60,387 bases of DNA, taken from Microbacteriaceae bacterium PS02067 (GTDB taxonomy: Bacteria; Actinomycetota; Actinomycetes; Actinomycetales; Microbacteriaceae). The stretch lies in contig JASCPG010000009.1 of the NCBI GenBank assembly GCA_029960085.1, positions 1-60,387 of the forward strand. Direction: 5' to 3'. Both the position numbers and the translations under genes were made by a program. The notes below the pieces were generated by a model. It searched no databases, had not been told where the DNA came from, and worked only from the letters and a program-made list of their open reading frames with translations. Positions 37,330 through 46,821 of the stretch are shown here, piece after piece (positions within the stretch are counted from its first letter, which is position 1; the number at the start of each line of letters is the position of its first letter).

Positions 37330-40300
37330 ATGGCGGGCATCGCGGGCGTACATCTCGAGTCGGTGCTGGAGAACGAGATCGCCGAGCATCTCGCCGCGAG
37401 CGGGTGGCTGTACTCGCCGACCGACGCCGGGTACGACCGTGAGCTCGCGCTGTTCCCTGAGGATGTGCTCGGCTGGTTGGAGGAGTCGCAGCCGACCGAG
37501 TTCGCGAAGGTTGTACGCCCCAGCGACACCGAGGCACTGCGGAAGGCTGCGGGCGCCAGCATCCTGAGTCGTCTGGCGAAGTCGCTGGATCTGGATCCGT
37601 TGAAGAACGGGGGGACGATCCGGATTCTGCATGAGGGTTTCTCGATGGTGCCGCTGCATGGGGGTGCGGTGAAGTTCCGGTTGGCGCAGTTCCGGCCGGC
37701 GACGACTCAGAACCCGGACACGCTTGAGGCGTACGGGAAGATGCGGGTGCGGGTGATGCGTCAGGTGCATTACTCGGTGAAGCATCCGAACAAGGCGTTG
37801 GATCTGGTGTTGTTCGTGAATGGCATCCCGGTCGCGACGGTCGAGTTGAAGACGGACTTCACGCAGTCGATCGGGAACGCGGTGAACCAGTACCGGTTCG
37901 ACCGGTCGCCGGCGGGTGAGCCGCTGTTTGGGTTTGCGAAGCGGTCGCTGGTGCATTTCGTGGTGTCGAACTCCGAGGTGCGGATGACCACGCGCCTCGC
38001 CGGCAAGGGGACGAGGTTCCTGCCGTTCAACAAGGGTGCGGACGAGGGTGCCGGGAACCCGGTGAACCCGGACGGGTCGGCTTCCTCGTACTTCTGGGAG
38101 GAGATCCTACAGCGCGACACCTGGTTGCAGCTGCTGGGCTCGTTCGTGCACCTGCAGGTCGACGTCGATGTCGACCCCGACACCGGCAAGAAGACGAAGT
38201 CCGAGAAGGTGCTGTTCCCGCGGTACCACCAGTGGCGGGCCGTGACCCGGCTGGTGGAGGCGGCACGGATGGAGGGGCCGGGGAACCGGTACCTGGTGCA
38301 GCATTCGGCGGGGTCGGGGAAGACGAACTCGATCTCGTGGCTCGCCCACCGGCTCTCCCAACTGCACGATGACGCGAACGTGCGGGTGTTCGACACGGTC
38401 GTGGTGGTCACGGACCGGACGGTGCTGGACAAGCAGTTGCAGGATGCCATCTCGCAGTTCGAGAAGCAGGCCGGGGTGGTGCAGTCGATCACCAAGGATG
38501 CGGGCGAGTCGAAGTCGAAGCAGCTCGCTGCCGCGCTGACCGGTGGCAAGAACATCGTGATCGTGACGATCCAGTCGTTCGAGGCGTTGATCACCGCGAT
38601 CCAGACCCTGCCGGAGTTGCAGGGACGCCGGTTCGCGGTGATCGCGGACGAGGCGCACTCGTCGCAGACCGGGTCGACCGCGGGCGCGCTCACGAAGGTG
38701 CTGTCGCCGGACGAGCAGGCCGCCGTCGCCGAGGGAGCCCCGATCGATTCGGACGCGTACCTGCAGTGGGCGATGGAGGTCACCGCATCCGCCCCCAACA
38801 TCTCGTACTTCGCGTTCACCGCGACCCCGAAGGCGAAGACCCTCGAGTTATTCGGGCGGGTGCCGGAGGGTGGGGATCTGCCGGAGCCGTTCGATCTGTA
38901 TTCGATGCAGCAGGCGATCGAGGAGGGGTTCATCCTCGATGTGCTGCAGAACTACACGCCATACAAGGTGGCGTGGAAGCTGCAGCATCCCGATTCCGAC
39001 TACGACGGTGCCGGTGAGGTCGACGAGTCGACCGCGGTGAAGGCGCTCGTGCAGTACGTGCGCCTGCATCCGACGAACATCAGCCAGAAGGCGAAGATCG
39101 TCGTCGACCACTTCCGCACCTTCGTGCAGCCGCTGCTGGAGGGCAAGGCGAAGGCGATGGTCGTCACCGGGTCGCGTGTTGAGGCCGTGCGGTGGAAGAA
39201 GTACCTCGACACCTACATCGCCGACGCCGGAGTGCAGAACGTGCGGTCTCTGGTCGCGTTCTCGGGAACGGTCGATGACCCGGACGATGTTGGTGAGGGG
39301 CTGACGGAGCGGACGCAGAACCCGGGTGTCCAGTCGGATCTCGCGGAGGCGTTCAAGCCGGCCACGTACAACGTGATGATCGTGGCAGAGAAGTTCCAGA
39401 CCGGGTTCGACCAGCCCCGCCTCGTCGCGATGTACGTCGACAAGAAGCTCGGCGGCGTGCAGGCCGTCCAGACCCTGTCGCGCCTGAACCGGACGTATCC
39501 GGGCAAGGACAAGACGTTCGTCCTCGACTTCGTCAACGACCCGGAGGACGTGCTCGAGGCGTTCAAGGTCTACTACCGCAAGGCGTTCCTGACCGCGACG
39601 ACCGACCCGAACCTGATCTACGACCTCGTGGTGAAGCTCGACTCGGCCGGGATCTACGACATGGCGGAGGTCGAGCAGGCATTCGATGCCGCCCTCGCAG
39701 GTGGCGTGAATGTGAACTCGAAGGTGTCGGCGGCGACCGCACCGGCGGTGGATCGGTTCCAGAAGCGGTGGGTCTCCGCTGTGCTCGATGGCGACAAGCC
39801 CGAGCAGGACGAGCTGCGCCTGTTCAAGGCCGATGTGGGCAACTTTGTGAAGTTCTACGACTTCATCTCCCAGGCCCGCAACCTCGAAGACACCGACCTG
39901 CCCCGCAGGCACTACTTCTTCCGCCGCATCCTCCCGCAGCTGTCCACCGCGACGATCCTGGAACCCGTCGACATCTCGGACGTGACCCTCGTCGGCTACA
40001 AGATTAGCGCCGGCGAGTCCGTGAAGCTCAACCTGGAGCAGGGGCCGGGGCTGGATCCGATCACCGCGATCGGGTCAGGCGCGATCCACGAGAAGCATCG
40101 GTCCGCGCTTGAGGAGATCATCCAGAAGCTGAACGAGCGTCTCGGCGACAAGTACGGCGTCGGTGTCATTGACCTCCAGATGAATCACATTGTGGGGAAG
40201 CTCGCTTTGGATGTGGAGCTCGCGAACCAGGCGGCCGTGAACAGCCCGCAGCAGTTTGCCGAGTCCCCGGCGTTGCCGAAGGCGTTCACGAAGGCGCTTC

Positions 40301-40434
40301 TCGGGGTGCGGGACGAAACGCCCGCGTTCATCGACGACCTGTTCAACGACAGTGGGCTGTACGCGGAGCTGGGGAAGGCGCTCCCGGCCATGCTCTACGA
40401 GTACCTCAAGGACCAGGGGGCTTCACGTGGCTGA
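37330..40434 (+). CDS. hsdR: Type I restriction endonuclease subunit
   Basis: The product has 1034 residues from ATG 37330. The N-terminal nuclease domain carries LDLVLFVNGIPVATVELKTD (the D ... ExK site). The translocase has Walker A GSGKTNSISWLAH near residue 330, DEAHSSQTG and FTATPKAKT. Motif VI-like SRLNRTYPGKDKTF follows. The C-terminus (YELGKALPAMLYEYLK-like) binds the methylase complex. It cleaves unmodified DNA after ATP-driven translocation. It is 35 bp after the PIN gene, and its end overlaps the DUF5655 gene by 8 bp. Confidence 0.96.
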   Translation: MAGIAGVHLESVLENEIAEHLAASGWLYSPTDAGYDRELALFPEDVLGWLEESQPTEFAKVVRPSDTEALRKAAGASILSRLAKSLDLDPLKNGGTIRILHEGFSMVPLHGGAVKFRLAQFRPATTQNPDTLEAYGKMRVRVMRQVHYSVKHPNKALDLVLFVNGIPVATVELKTDFTQSIGNAVNQYRFDRSPAGEPLFGFAKRSLVHFVVSNSEVRMTTRLAGKGTRFLPFNKGADEGAGNPVNPDGSASSYFWEEILQRDTWLQLLGSFVHLQVDVDVDPDTGKKTKSEKVLFPRYHQWRAVTRLVEAARMEGPGNRYLVQHSAGSGKTNSISWLAHRLSQLHDDANVRVFDTVVVVTDRTVLDKQLQDAISQFEKQAGVVQSITKDAGESKSKQLAAALTGGKNIVIVTIQSFEALITAIQTLPELQGRRFAVIADEAHSSQTGSTAGALTKVLSPDEQAAVAEGAPIDSDAYLQWAMEVTASAPNISYFAFTATPKAKTLELFGRVPEGGDLPEPFDLYSMQQAIEEGFILDVLQNYTPYKVAWKLQHPDSDYDGAGEVDESTAVKALVQYVRLHPTNISQKAKIVVDHFRTFVQPLLEGKAKAMVVTGSRVEAVRWKKYLDTYIADAGVQNVRSLVAFSGTVDDPDDVGEGLTERTQNPGVQSDLAEAFKPATYNVMIVAEKFQTGFDQPRLVAMYVDKKLGGVQAVQTLSRLNRTYPGKDKTFVLDFVNDPEDVLEAFKVYYRKAFLTATTDPNLIYDLVVKLDSAGIYDMAEVEQAFDAALAGGVNVNSKVSAATAPAVDRFQKRWVSAVLDGDKPEQDELRLFKADVGNFVKFYDFISQARNLEDTDLPRRHYFFRRILPQLSTATILEPVDISDVTLVGYKISAGESVKLNLEQGPGLDPITAIGSGAIHEKHRSALEEIIQKLNERLGDKYGVGVIDLQMNHIVGKLALDVELANQAAVNSPQQFAESPALPKAFTKALLGVRDETPAFIDDLFNDSGLYAELGKALPAMLYEYLKDQGASRG

Positions 40435-41335
40435 CCTCAAGCTCTTCCGAGTCGCCGAGGGCGTTGCGACGGAACTTCACAGCACGACCGTCGCACTCGA
40501 ACGATCGTTGCAGTTGCTCATCGAGCGGAACATGGAGGAGATGTTCGCGACGCGGTTCCTCGCGAGTGAGTTCTCCACCGGCAGCCGGCACGGCGGACGG
40601 ATCGATTCGCTCGGCATCGATGAGAACAACTCGCCGGTGATCTTCGAGTACAAGCGGGCCACGAACGAGAACGTCATCAACCAAGGGCTCTTCTACCTGA
40701 ATTGGCTCGTGGATCACAAAGCCGAGTTCACCCTGCTCGTCATGAAGGAGCTAGGACAGGACGTCGCCGACGCAATCGACTGGCGCGCGCCCCGCCTCGT
40801 GTGCGTGGCAAGTGGTTACACCCGGTACGACGAACACGCGGTCGAACAGATCAACCGATCGATCGACCTCGTCACCTACCACGACTTCGGCGGCGAACTG
40901 TTCGCCCTCGAACTCGTCCACGCATCTCGAGTTGAACCGCAGTCCGCGAACGATGCGCCGAATGCGACGCGCGGGCATAGCAAGACCGTGACCGATCTCC
41001 TCGCACAGGCTTCCCCTGAACTCTCCGCACTCTACGAACAACTCGACGCGTTCCTGACCGCGCTGGGTGATGACGTATCCAAGAAGGCGACCAAGCAGTA
41101 TTTCGCCTACCGGAGACTGAAGAACTTCGCTTGTGTGGAAGTGCATCCGCAGTCGCGCAACTTGCTCGTTTATCTGAAGGTGAACCCGGACGAGGTCGAA
41201 CTCGAGGACGGGTACTCGCGTGACGTTCGGCAAGTTGGGCATTTCGGTACAGGGGATCTCGAGCTGCGGATCTCCACTCAACGAGAGCTGGACCGCGCAC
41301 AGAGACTTCTGCAGACCAGCTACGACAACAGCTGA
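40427..41335 (+). CDS. DUF5655-type protein with nuclease-like N-terminus
   Basis: The product has 302 residues from GTG 40427. The N-terminal half (LERSLQLLIERNMEEMFATR, then GGRIDSLGIDENNSPVIFEY and K) matches the endonuclease-like fold with D ... ExK. The C-terminal DUF5655 domain is visible from residue about 185 (SALYEQLDAFLTAL ... KQYFAYRRLKNFACV). Such proteins often accompany restriction genes. It could be a methyl-directed nuclease or a helper of HsdR. It overlaps hsdR, so it belongs to the same transcript. Confidence 0.82.
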   Translation: MADLKLFRVAEGVATELHSTTVALERSLQLLIERNMEEMFATRFLASEFSTGSRHGGRIDSLGIDENNSPVIFEYKRATNENVINQGLFYLNWLVDHKAEFTLLVMKELGQDVADAIDWRAPRLVCVASGYTRYDEHAVEQINRSIDLVTYHDFGGELFALELVHASRVEPQSANDAPNATRGHSKTVTDLLAQASPELSALYEQLDAFLTALGDDVSKKATKQYFAYRRLKNFACVEVHPQSRNLLVYLKVNPDEVELEDGYSRDVRQVGHFGTGDLELRISTQRELDRAQRLLQTSYDNS

Positions 41336-41414
41336 ACAGCTACGAACGCAGCGTGCAGGTCGCCCGCGTTGAGCGAGAACATCGTTCGGAACAGATAGAT
41401 CCGGGGGCTCCCAG

Positions 41415-41444
41415 TTCAGCCAACGTTTTTGCGACCGATACATT
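41415..41444 (+). promoter_or_regulatory. Promoter of the unknown/PLD operon
   Basis: TTCAGC (41415-41420) and TACATT (41439-41444) are 18 bp apart. The -10 ends six bases before ATG 41451, so the message is probably leaderless; no Shine-Dalgarno is seen. Confidence 0.5.
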
Positions 41445-41450
41445 GTGCGC

Positions 41451-42944
41451 ATGAGCGAAGTTGTCGACGGGCCGGCGTGGGTCGCGGCGGAGCCGCTCGA
41501 TTACGTGGGTGAGAACCCTCTGGCGGTAAGCCGACATGTGACAGCGGAGAGTAGAAAGCTGGCGACGGTCGCGATCAGCACCACGTTTCACGCTCGCTAC
41601 TACACGTTGCATGCGCTCGTGGCGGACGAGTGCGACAGCCGGGAACTGACTGTGGATGCTCAGCGGGAGCTGCTCAGACGCTGTGAGGTCGTCCTCGCAG
41701 CGATCACGATCCTTCATCAAGACGCGCACGACTCGCCGGTCACCCCGCACGGGGTTCGCGCGGTGGGAGGCGCTCTGTCGGGGAATGATCTCGACGTGGC
41801 GCGGTTGGCCGGCACTGGGCCCGGCGCCTACTCGAAGAGGCAGTGGGGCTTCTTCTGGGACTACGGCGCCGTCGAGCAAGACCTCGGGTTCGTGAGAATG
41901 TCCAGCGGCGGGTTGAGCATTGGCCCAAACGCCGACACGGCAGCAATTCGCGCGGGCCTAGGCGTGCTCCTGACGCTCGCGGAATCTGACCGTGTACCGC
42001 TGGAAATCTTGCGGGAACGATCGGACCTGTGTCTGTGCCGCATGGCATCCGCGGAGGATGGTCGCGCATTGCGGGAACGACTCCTACCCGCTGCGGTCCA
42101 AATCACGCCCGAACCGATGCCGGAAGGGTCGGCGCAGACGATCAGGATGCTGCTGATCCTACTGGAACTTGCCGGGGGCGGTGATGGGACGCTGCAGGAC
42201 GACCTTGGGGATCGGCTCCTCTTCGATCCGGCCGCGCACGCGGACCCTCGCCTCATTGCGTTGGACGCTACTGCTGCGTGGACGGGATTGCTTCTGAGGG
42301 AGAAGTCGGTGCGGGCGTGGCATCGCCTTTGGGCGTGGACCGTCGCGCAGATCGATGGTGCAGCGACCGTCGAAGCGATCGCGGCGGCCGTCGCGAATGA
42401 ACTCCCTCCGTGCAGCCTCGCGGCTTATCTGTCCGACCTGCCACCGCACACTGCCCCCGGCGGTGACTTGCTTCCTGCGGAGGTCGCGGTCGATCAGGAT
42501 CAATCTCGGAGCGTCGTTGACCGTTGGTTCGCGACGCTGCTGCTAGGCGCGGTCCGCGCGAACGCGCTGCCCGTGAAGGTTGCGGCGTACTTCGAGGGCG
42601 GTGAAGAGCGGGGATCACGCTTGCGGCCAGGCTGGCTCCGTGAGCGGTTGGACGAGTGGGCAGAGCGTCCGGTGCAAGAGTTCGCGGTGTTCATCACTGA
42701 GCAGATGGTCGCGAGGGCCCAGCAGATCACCTTGTCGAAGGCGAGATTCAACACGACGACGTGTTTGTTCGAACTTCCGCAAGGTCTCTTCATTCGCGAT
42801 GGGATCGTCGTCAAAGAGCGCGATGAACCGTCCTTCGACACCTGGTTCCGGTGGAACGCGATCGCCAGGATCCTCGTCGGAGCGGGTTTGACGCAATTCA
42901 TCGACGGACGGTGGCACGTCGCACAGCTTGGCGTTCAGCGATGA
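41451..42944 (+). CDS. Uncharacterised 497-residue protein paired with a PLD-like protein
   Basis: I do not recognise the family. ATG 41451 is chosen as a leaderless start; GTG 41445 is possible. The N-terminal 200 residues contain ISTTFHARYYTLHALVADEC, WGFFWDYGAVEQDLGFVRMS and a predicted helical bundle; the second half is almost entirely helical (LRPGWLRERLDEWAERPVQE), ending in a winged-helix-like strand pair (FELPQGLFIRDGIVVK, FIDGRWHVAQLG). No membrane segment or P-loop. The stop overlaps the next start (ATGA), so the two proteins are made together, likely as one complex in a defence system. Confidence 0.75.
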   Translation: MSEVVDGPAWVAAEPLDYVGENPLAVSRHVTAESRKLATVAISTTFHARYYTLHALVADECDSRELTVDAQRELLRRCEVVLAAITILHQDAHDSPVTPHGVRAVGGALSGNDLDVARLAGTGPGAYSKRQWGFFWDYGAVEQDLGFVRMSSGGLSIGPNADTAAIRAGLGVLLTLAESDRVPLEILRERSDLCLCRMASAEDGRALRERLLPAAVQITPEPMPEGSAQTIRMLLILLELAGGGDGTLQDDLGDRLLFDPAAHADPRLIALDATAAWTGLLLREKSVRAWHRLWAWTVAQIDGAATVEAIAAAVANELPPCSLAAYLSDLPPHTAPGGDLLPAEVAVDQDQSRSVVDRWFATLLLGAVRANALPVKVAAYFEGGEERGSRLRPGWLRERLDEWAERPVQEFAVFITEQMVARAQQITLSKARFNTTTCLFELPQGLFIRDGIVVKERDEPSFDTWFRWNAIARILVGAGLTQFIDGRWHVAQLGVQR

Positions 42945-45607
42945 ATCTCGTCGAAACCCCGACGGGGCCGATTGTTCCGCTGCGGTACTTTGCAGACGAG
43001 GTAGAGCACGCCGACGGTCAAGCGGTCGAGGCGTTGTTCCTCACGTTCAACGCGGACCTTTCCTTCCTCGAAGCGCGCCTCCTGGAGATTTGCCGGCGGG
43101 CGGGCGCCCGCGTCACTGTCCTCGCGGATGCTGACATGTGGCAGCCGGACGTACGCGCGGTCACCAGTGCGGGTCGCCGGTACCACGTCGGCATGGTCGC
43201 GACCAGCGGTGCGTTTCACCCGAAGCTCAGCATGATCGTCGGGCCGCGACGAGCGGTCGCTGTCGTCGGATCGGGGAACCTCGGGATGGCGGGCTGGCAA
43301 TCTAACGCGGAGCTCGCGACCGTTCTGAAGGCGAACCTCGACGCCGCTCCGACCGCTATGGTCGATCTCCGGGACCTTCTCGTCACCCTCCGTGCCCGCC
43401 CCGAGGTCGATCCTTTGTCCGGAGACGCGATCGCCCGCACGGTCGACCAACTGTCTGATCTCCTCGACAGGACCACCATGATTGAGGACACTGGGCACAG
43501 GTTGTACGCCTCGTGGCAAGGTCCGCTCCTGGACGCGCTACCCGACGAACCCGTCGATGAGGTCTTGGTGACCGCCGCGTTCCACGACGACGACAGTGCG
43601 GCTCTCGAGCGGGTACTGCAAAGGCTTCAGCCGCGCCGGGTGCGGGTCGCAGTGCAACCGGGACGCACCGTCGTGAACTCGGACGCCCTACATCGGGTCC
43701 TCACCGCCTATGCGACCACTACGAGAGCACCAGACGTCGCCGTGATCATCGATGAGGAGACGCGGTATCGGCACGGGAAGCTGATCGAATGGTGCAGCGA
43801 TGGCTCGCGGGCCTCGCTCACCGGCAGCCCGAACGTGTCACGAATGGCGCTGCTCAGACCAGTCCCTTACGGCAACTTCGAGATCGCAGTCGTCGGATCT
43901 ACTCCGGTCACACTGTTCCCCGCGGGCGACGAGGCGCCGCAACCATCCGCGCTGCCAACTCGCGTCGGCCGAGTTCCGGGAGAGGGCGGCGGGGGCACCC
44001 CGATCATCACGGAGGCCGTCGTCCAGGACAGTACCCTCGCGCTCCGGATCGCACGGGTCACCACTGACGTGACGATCGAACTCTCCGACTACAACACCCC
44101 GGACTTGTGGCGCGCGATCGCGACCGCCACGGCACGGCAAACCAGCGTTGAGTTGTCTGGTTCGTACTCCGGAGGAGACCGGGTCCGACTCGCGTTCGCC
44201 GACGCAGAAGGAGTTACGCGGCGGTCTACGGTCACCTTCGTCACTGAACCGGCGACAGCGTTGCGGCGTCCCAACGAACACCCCGTCACGAGCAAGGTGG
44301 CCGCGACGCTCCCATCCGACTTATGGGGAGACGACCCAGCCTTCTTGCAGTCCATCTACGACGAATTGCACTCTCTGACTACGGAACTCGCCGTTCACCG
44401 CGTCCCCGCACCCTCCGACGCGCCGGTCACGTCGCCGCGTGGTGAAACTCGTGTGCACGGGCGAGAAAACACCTGGCTGTGGCTGCAAGACGACCTCACT
44501 ACTCGGCTCGGCCGACATTTGGGCGCCTTTACGCTGGGCCTCCCCCCGATTCCCGCCCCAGACGCCGAAGCCCCAGACTGGACCGACTGGGCGCTGCCCG
44601 GCGACCCCGACGTGGCTCCCGAACATGACCGGGAGGCGCCCGCGGTCGACACCGAATCTCAGGATGCGGAAGATGACGAACCGGTCGTTGCCGTCGACCA
44701 CGCGCACAGTTCCATCACGGCGCGTCGACGGCGTCGGCGGTGGTGCACGCAAGCAGCCGGAATCGCCCCGCAGCTCGATGTCGCCTACCGACTGCTCCTG
44801 CTGAGGATCACACTGCGCCTGTGGCTCCTCAACAACTGGGACGCCCACGACGCCGAGCCGCTGTGGACGATCGACTTGATCGCGCAGTCGCTTCGCGCAC
44901 CCAACCCGGTGGGCCGGCCCGCGCCACCACCTGCCCTGCGGACACGCATCGGTAGCCTTGCCGCCGTCGCGCTCACTCTCGTTCACCGTGCCGCGACCCG
45001 AGGCGCAGAAGCGGAACTGACGGCTTACCAGCACCTGCGAACACACGTCGCCGACCTGATTGTGGACGCCTCGGAGGAGGAGATCGCGGCCTATCTTGAC
45101 GGACTGATCGACCCACGTGACCTTGAGGAAACCGTCTCCGATGCCCGGCACCTCATCGGAGACGCCGCAGATGCCGATCATCTCGGGGAACTCGAACGAC
45201 GTCTGCTCCTGGACGACACCACGCTCCGTGTCGAGCGTCCAGCGCTGAACCTTCTCCACCTCGTCGCGAACCTCACCGAGAAACAGACCGAACACCGTGC
45301 GCTCACACTGATTGCCGATGTCGAGACGCGACCCGGTCTGGGGGTCTGGGTCAGCAACCTCGACGGATACTGGGCTCTCGTCGTGTGGAACGAGCCGCAC
45401 TTCATCCGCGTTACCCCGCGGCGCAATGGGACCTACTGGTACAGGCACCATCAACTGCGCGGGCTCATGACCCCCAGTGTGATCGAGGGCGAAGTGCGAC
45501 GCGGTCAGAAGCCGGACCTGGGCCGTGCGGGAACAGATGCTCAGGCGATCACCGCACTCGCGGAGTTGGGAATCAGCGATCCCGCCCCGCCACTCGGCTC
45601 CTCTTGA
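42941..45607 (+). CDS. Double-HKN phospholipase D/Tdp1-like protein
   Basis: The product has 888 residues. Two half-sites are readable: HPK (93-95) with GSGNLG (110-115), and HGK near 278 with TGSPN near 294. In both the Asp expected after HxK is missing (HPKLSMIVG; HGKLIEWCS), so the sites are HKN, as in tyrosyl-DNA phosphodiesterase Tdp1, rather than HKD. PLD-type enzymes of this kind act on phosphodiesters through a covalent His intermediate. The middle (about 480-620) is a Pro/Asp/Glu-rich linker ending in RRRRRRW; the C-terminal 270 residues are helical. It is the second gene of a two-gene operon in a defence island. Confidence 0.82.
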   Translation: MNLVETPTGPIVPLRYFADEVEHADGQAVEALFLTFNADLSFLEARLLEICRRAGARVTVLADADMWQPDVRAVTSAGRRYHVGMVATSGAFHPKLSMIVGPRRAVAVVGSGNLGMAGWQSNAELATVLKANLDAAPTAMVDLRDLLVTLRARPEVDPLSGDAIARTVDQLSDLLDRTTMIEDTGHRLYASWQGPLLDALPDEPVDEVLVTAAFHDDDSAALERVLQRLQPRRVRVAVQPGRTVVNSDALHRVLTAYATTTRAPDVAVIIDEETRYRHGKLIEWCSDGSRASLTGSPNVSRMALLRPVPYGNFEIAVVGSTPVTLFPAGDEAPQPSALPTRVGRVPGEGGGGTPIITEAVVQDSTLALRIARVTTDVTIELSDYNTPDLWRAIATATARQTSVELSGSYSGGDRVRLAFADAEGVTRRSTVTFVTEPATALRRPNEHPVTSKVAATLPSDLWGDDPAFLQSIYDELHSLTTELAVHRVPAPSDAPVTSPRGETRVHGRENTWLWLQDDLTTRLGRHLGAFTLGLPPIPAPDAEAPDWTDWALPGDPDVAPEHDREAPAVDTESQDAEDDEPVVAVDHAHSSITARRRRRRWCTQAAGIAPQLDVAYRLLLLRITLRLWLLNNWDAHDAEPLWTIDLIAQSLRAPNPVGRPAPPPALRTRIGSLAAVALTLVHRAATRGAEAELTAYQHLRTHVADLIVDASEEEIAAYLDGLIDPRDLEETVSDARHLIGDAADADHLGELERRLLLDDTTLRVERPALNLLHLVANLTEKQTEHRALTLIADVETRPGLGVWVSNLDGYWALVVWNEPHFIRVTPRRNGTYWYRHHQLRGLMTPSVIEGEVRRGQKPDLGRAGTDAQAITALAELGISDPAPPLGSS

Positions 45608-45635
45608 GCGGGGAAGCGGCAGCCGCTCTCTAGTA

Positions 45636-45657
45636 GCCAGTTCGCAGTGGAACTGGC
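45636..45657. terminator. Bidirectional terminator between convergent operons
   Basis: GCCAGTTC (45636-45643) and GAACTGGC (45650-45657) form a perfect 8-bp stem around GCAGTG. It lies in the 149-bp gap between the PLD gene and the minus-strand system. Confidence 0.55.
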
Positions 45658-45756
45658 CAGATGGCGGCCGCGATCAGACCTGTTGCGTTATTCGAGGGCG
45701 CTTGTGCTCGACCTCAGATGCGCGACTGCGCAGCGCCTGGAGTTGCTCATCGATAT

Positions 45757-46821
45757 CTAGTCGTGCGACCTAATCGTCCAGGTGGTTCGTTGAGCGGACG
45801 CGTCATTCTGGACTAGACGTTCACGTGCCTTGAAACGGTCGAGGTGCTCTTTGCGCCACATGAAGCTGTAATTGAAGCCGTCTGGATCGCGAACGGCTGG
45901 TCGACTTAGCCGGTCGAGGCCTTCTTCGAGTTTGAATCCCCATGAGTCGCCAAAACGGATGTGACGGTTATGCGGGTGCTTGTCAATCTCCCATCTGACC
46001 GCGACTATGTCGACGGCGCGGAGGCTTCCTGTACTTGCAGGGATCCACGCATCGCGGAGTAGCCGCTCAAGGTCCAACACTGTCTGTTGACCCTCTGGCG
46101 TGTATGCGAGTTGGGTGTATAGCTGGACTCTTGAGCCGGGGGGCGCGTATCGGTCGATCCGACGGAAGAGCCAGCCGAGATGTTCAGCTTGTGTGTGGTG
46201 AGTCCGCCTTTCCTGCCATCGGAGGAGCTCCGCGAATGCGTATCGGTCGACGATGGTGACTCGCTTTGTCTTCGCCGTCAGGTCCTGGAACAGCTCTCGC
46301 CAGATTGCGTCGCGTTCGGCTCCCGCAGGGTAGCGTTCTTTGCGCGCAATCGCCGACACATTTTGCATGACCGGTGCTGTCTCGACGGTGCCCGTGATGG
46401 ACGCCGATGTGTTGTCGTCGATCGCACTTACGCCGTCTTCGCTGTCGGGGTACAGGCGCTCGAATGCCTCCCGTGCCAGCACGGCGACGAGCGGCAATCG
46501 ATCTCGAACGGCAGAGATCTCGCTTGGTGAGCCGATTTCGTCGAGGTGCCGCCGGAGTCCAGGCTTGGCGATTCGGAAGCGATGGTTGTCCTTTAGGAAG
46601 ACCAGCATCTCCGTCCAGCGCTTCTTCTCGTCGGGTGTGAGGTCGGCCCCGGCGAGCAACTCCTTCATTAAGTCGAAATCGTCATCCGACGCAAACACCA
46701 ACGATCCATGGGCTCGGACCACCTCTAACCAGCTGTTCCACATCGACCGCGCAGTAAGGCGCTGTGTCTGCGCGGAGATATCTAGGAGCGCAAGGGGCGC
46801 GATCCCCATCTCGGCGATCAC
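45757..46821 (-). CDS. Partner of the methylase-ATPase fusion, PLD-like C-terminus
   Basis: The product has 354 residues from GTG 46821, which overlaps the upstream stop (GTGA); a longer frame to 46875 exists. The N-terminal half is helical (SMWNSWLEVVRAHGSLVF, LPLVAVLAREAFERLYPDSE). The C-terminal half has THHTQAEHLGWLFRRIDRYA, then HPHNRHIRFGDSWGFKLEEG with a Gly-Leu after it, reminiscent of degenerate PLD-like domains with HxR in place of HxK. No function can be assigned. Lower GC than the core and full coupling suggest a toxin or effector of the upstream ATPase. Confidence 0.7.
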   Translation of the reverse strand: MIAEMGIAPLALLDISAQTQRLTARSMWNSWLEVVRAHGSLVFASDDDFDLMKELLAGADLTPDEKKRWTEMLVFLKDNHRFRIAKPGLRRHLDEIGSPSEISAVRDRLPLVAVLAREAFERLYPDSEDGVSAIDDNTSASITGTVETAPVMQNVSAIARKERYPAGAERDAIWRELFQDLTAKTKRVTIVDRYAFAELLRWQERRTHHTQAEHLGWLFRRIDRYAPPGSRVQLYTQLAYTPEGQQTVLDLERLLRDAWIPASTGSLRAVDIVAVRWEIDKHPHNRHIRFGDSWGFKLEEGLDRLSRPAVRDPDGFNYSFMWRKEHLDRFKARERLVQNDASAQRTTWTIRSHD

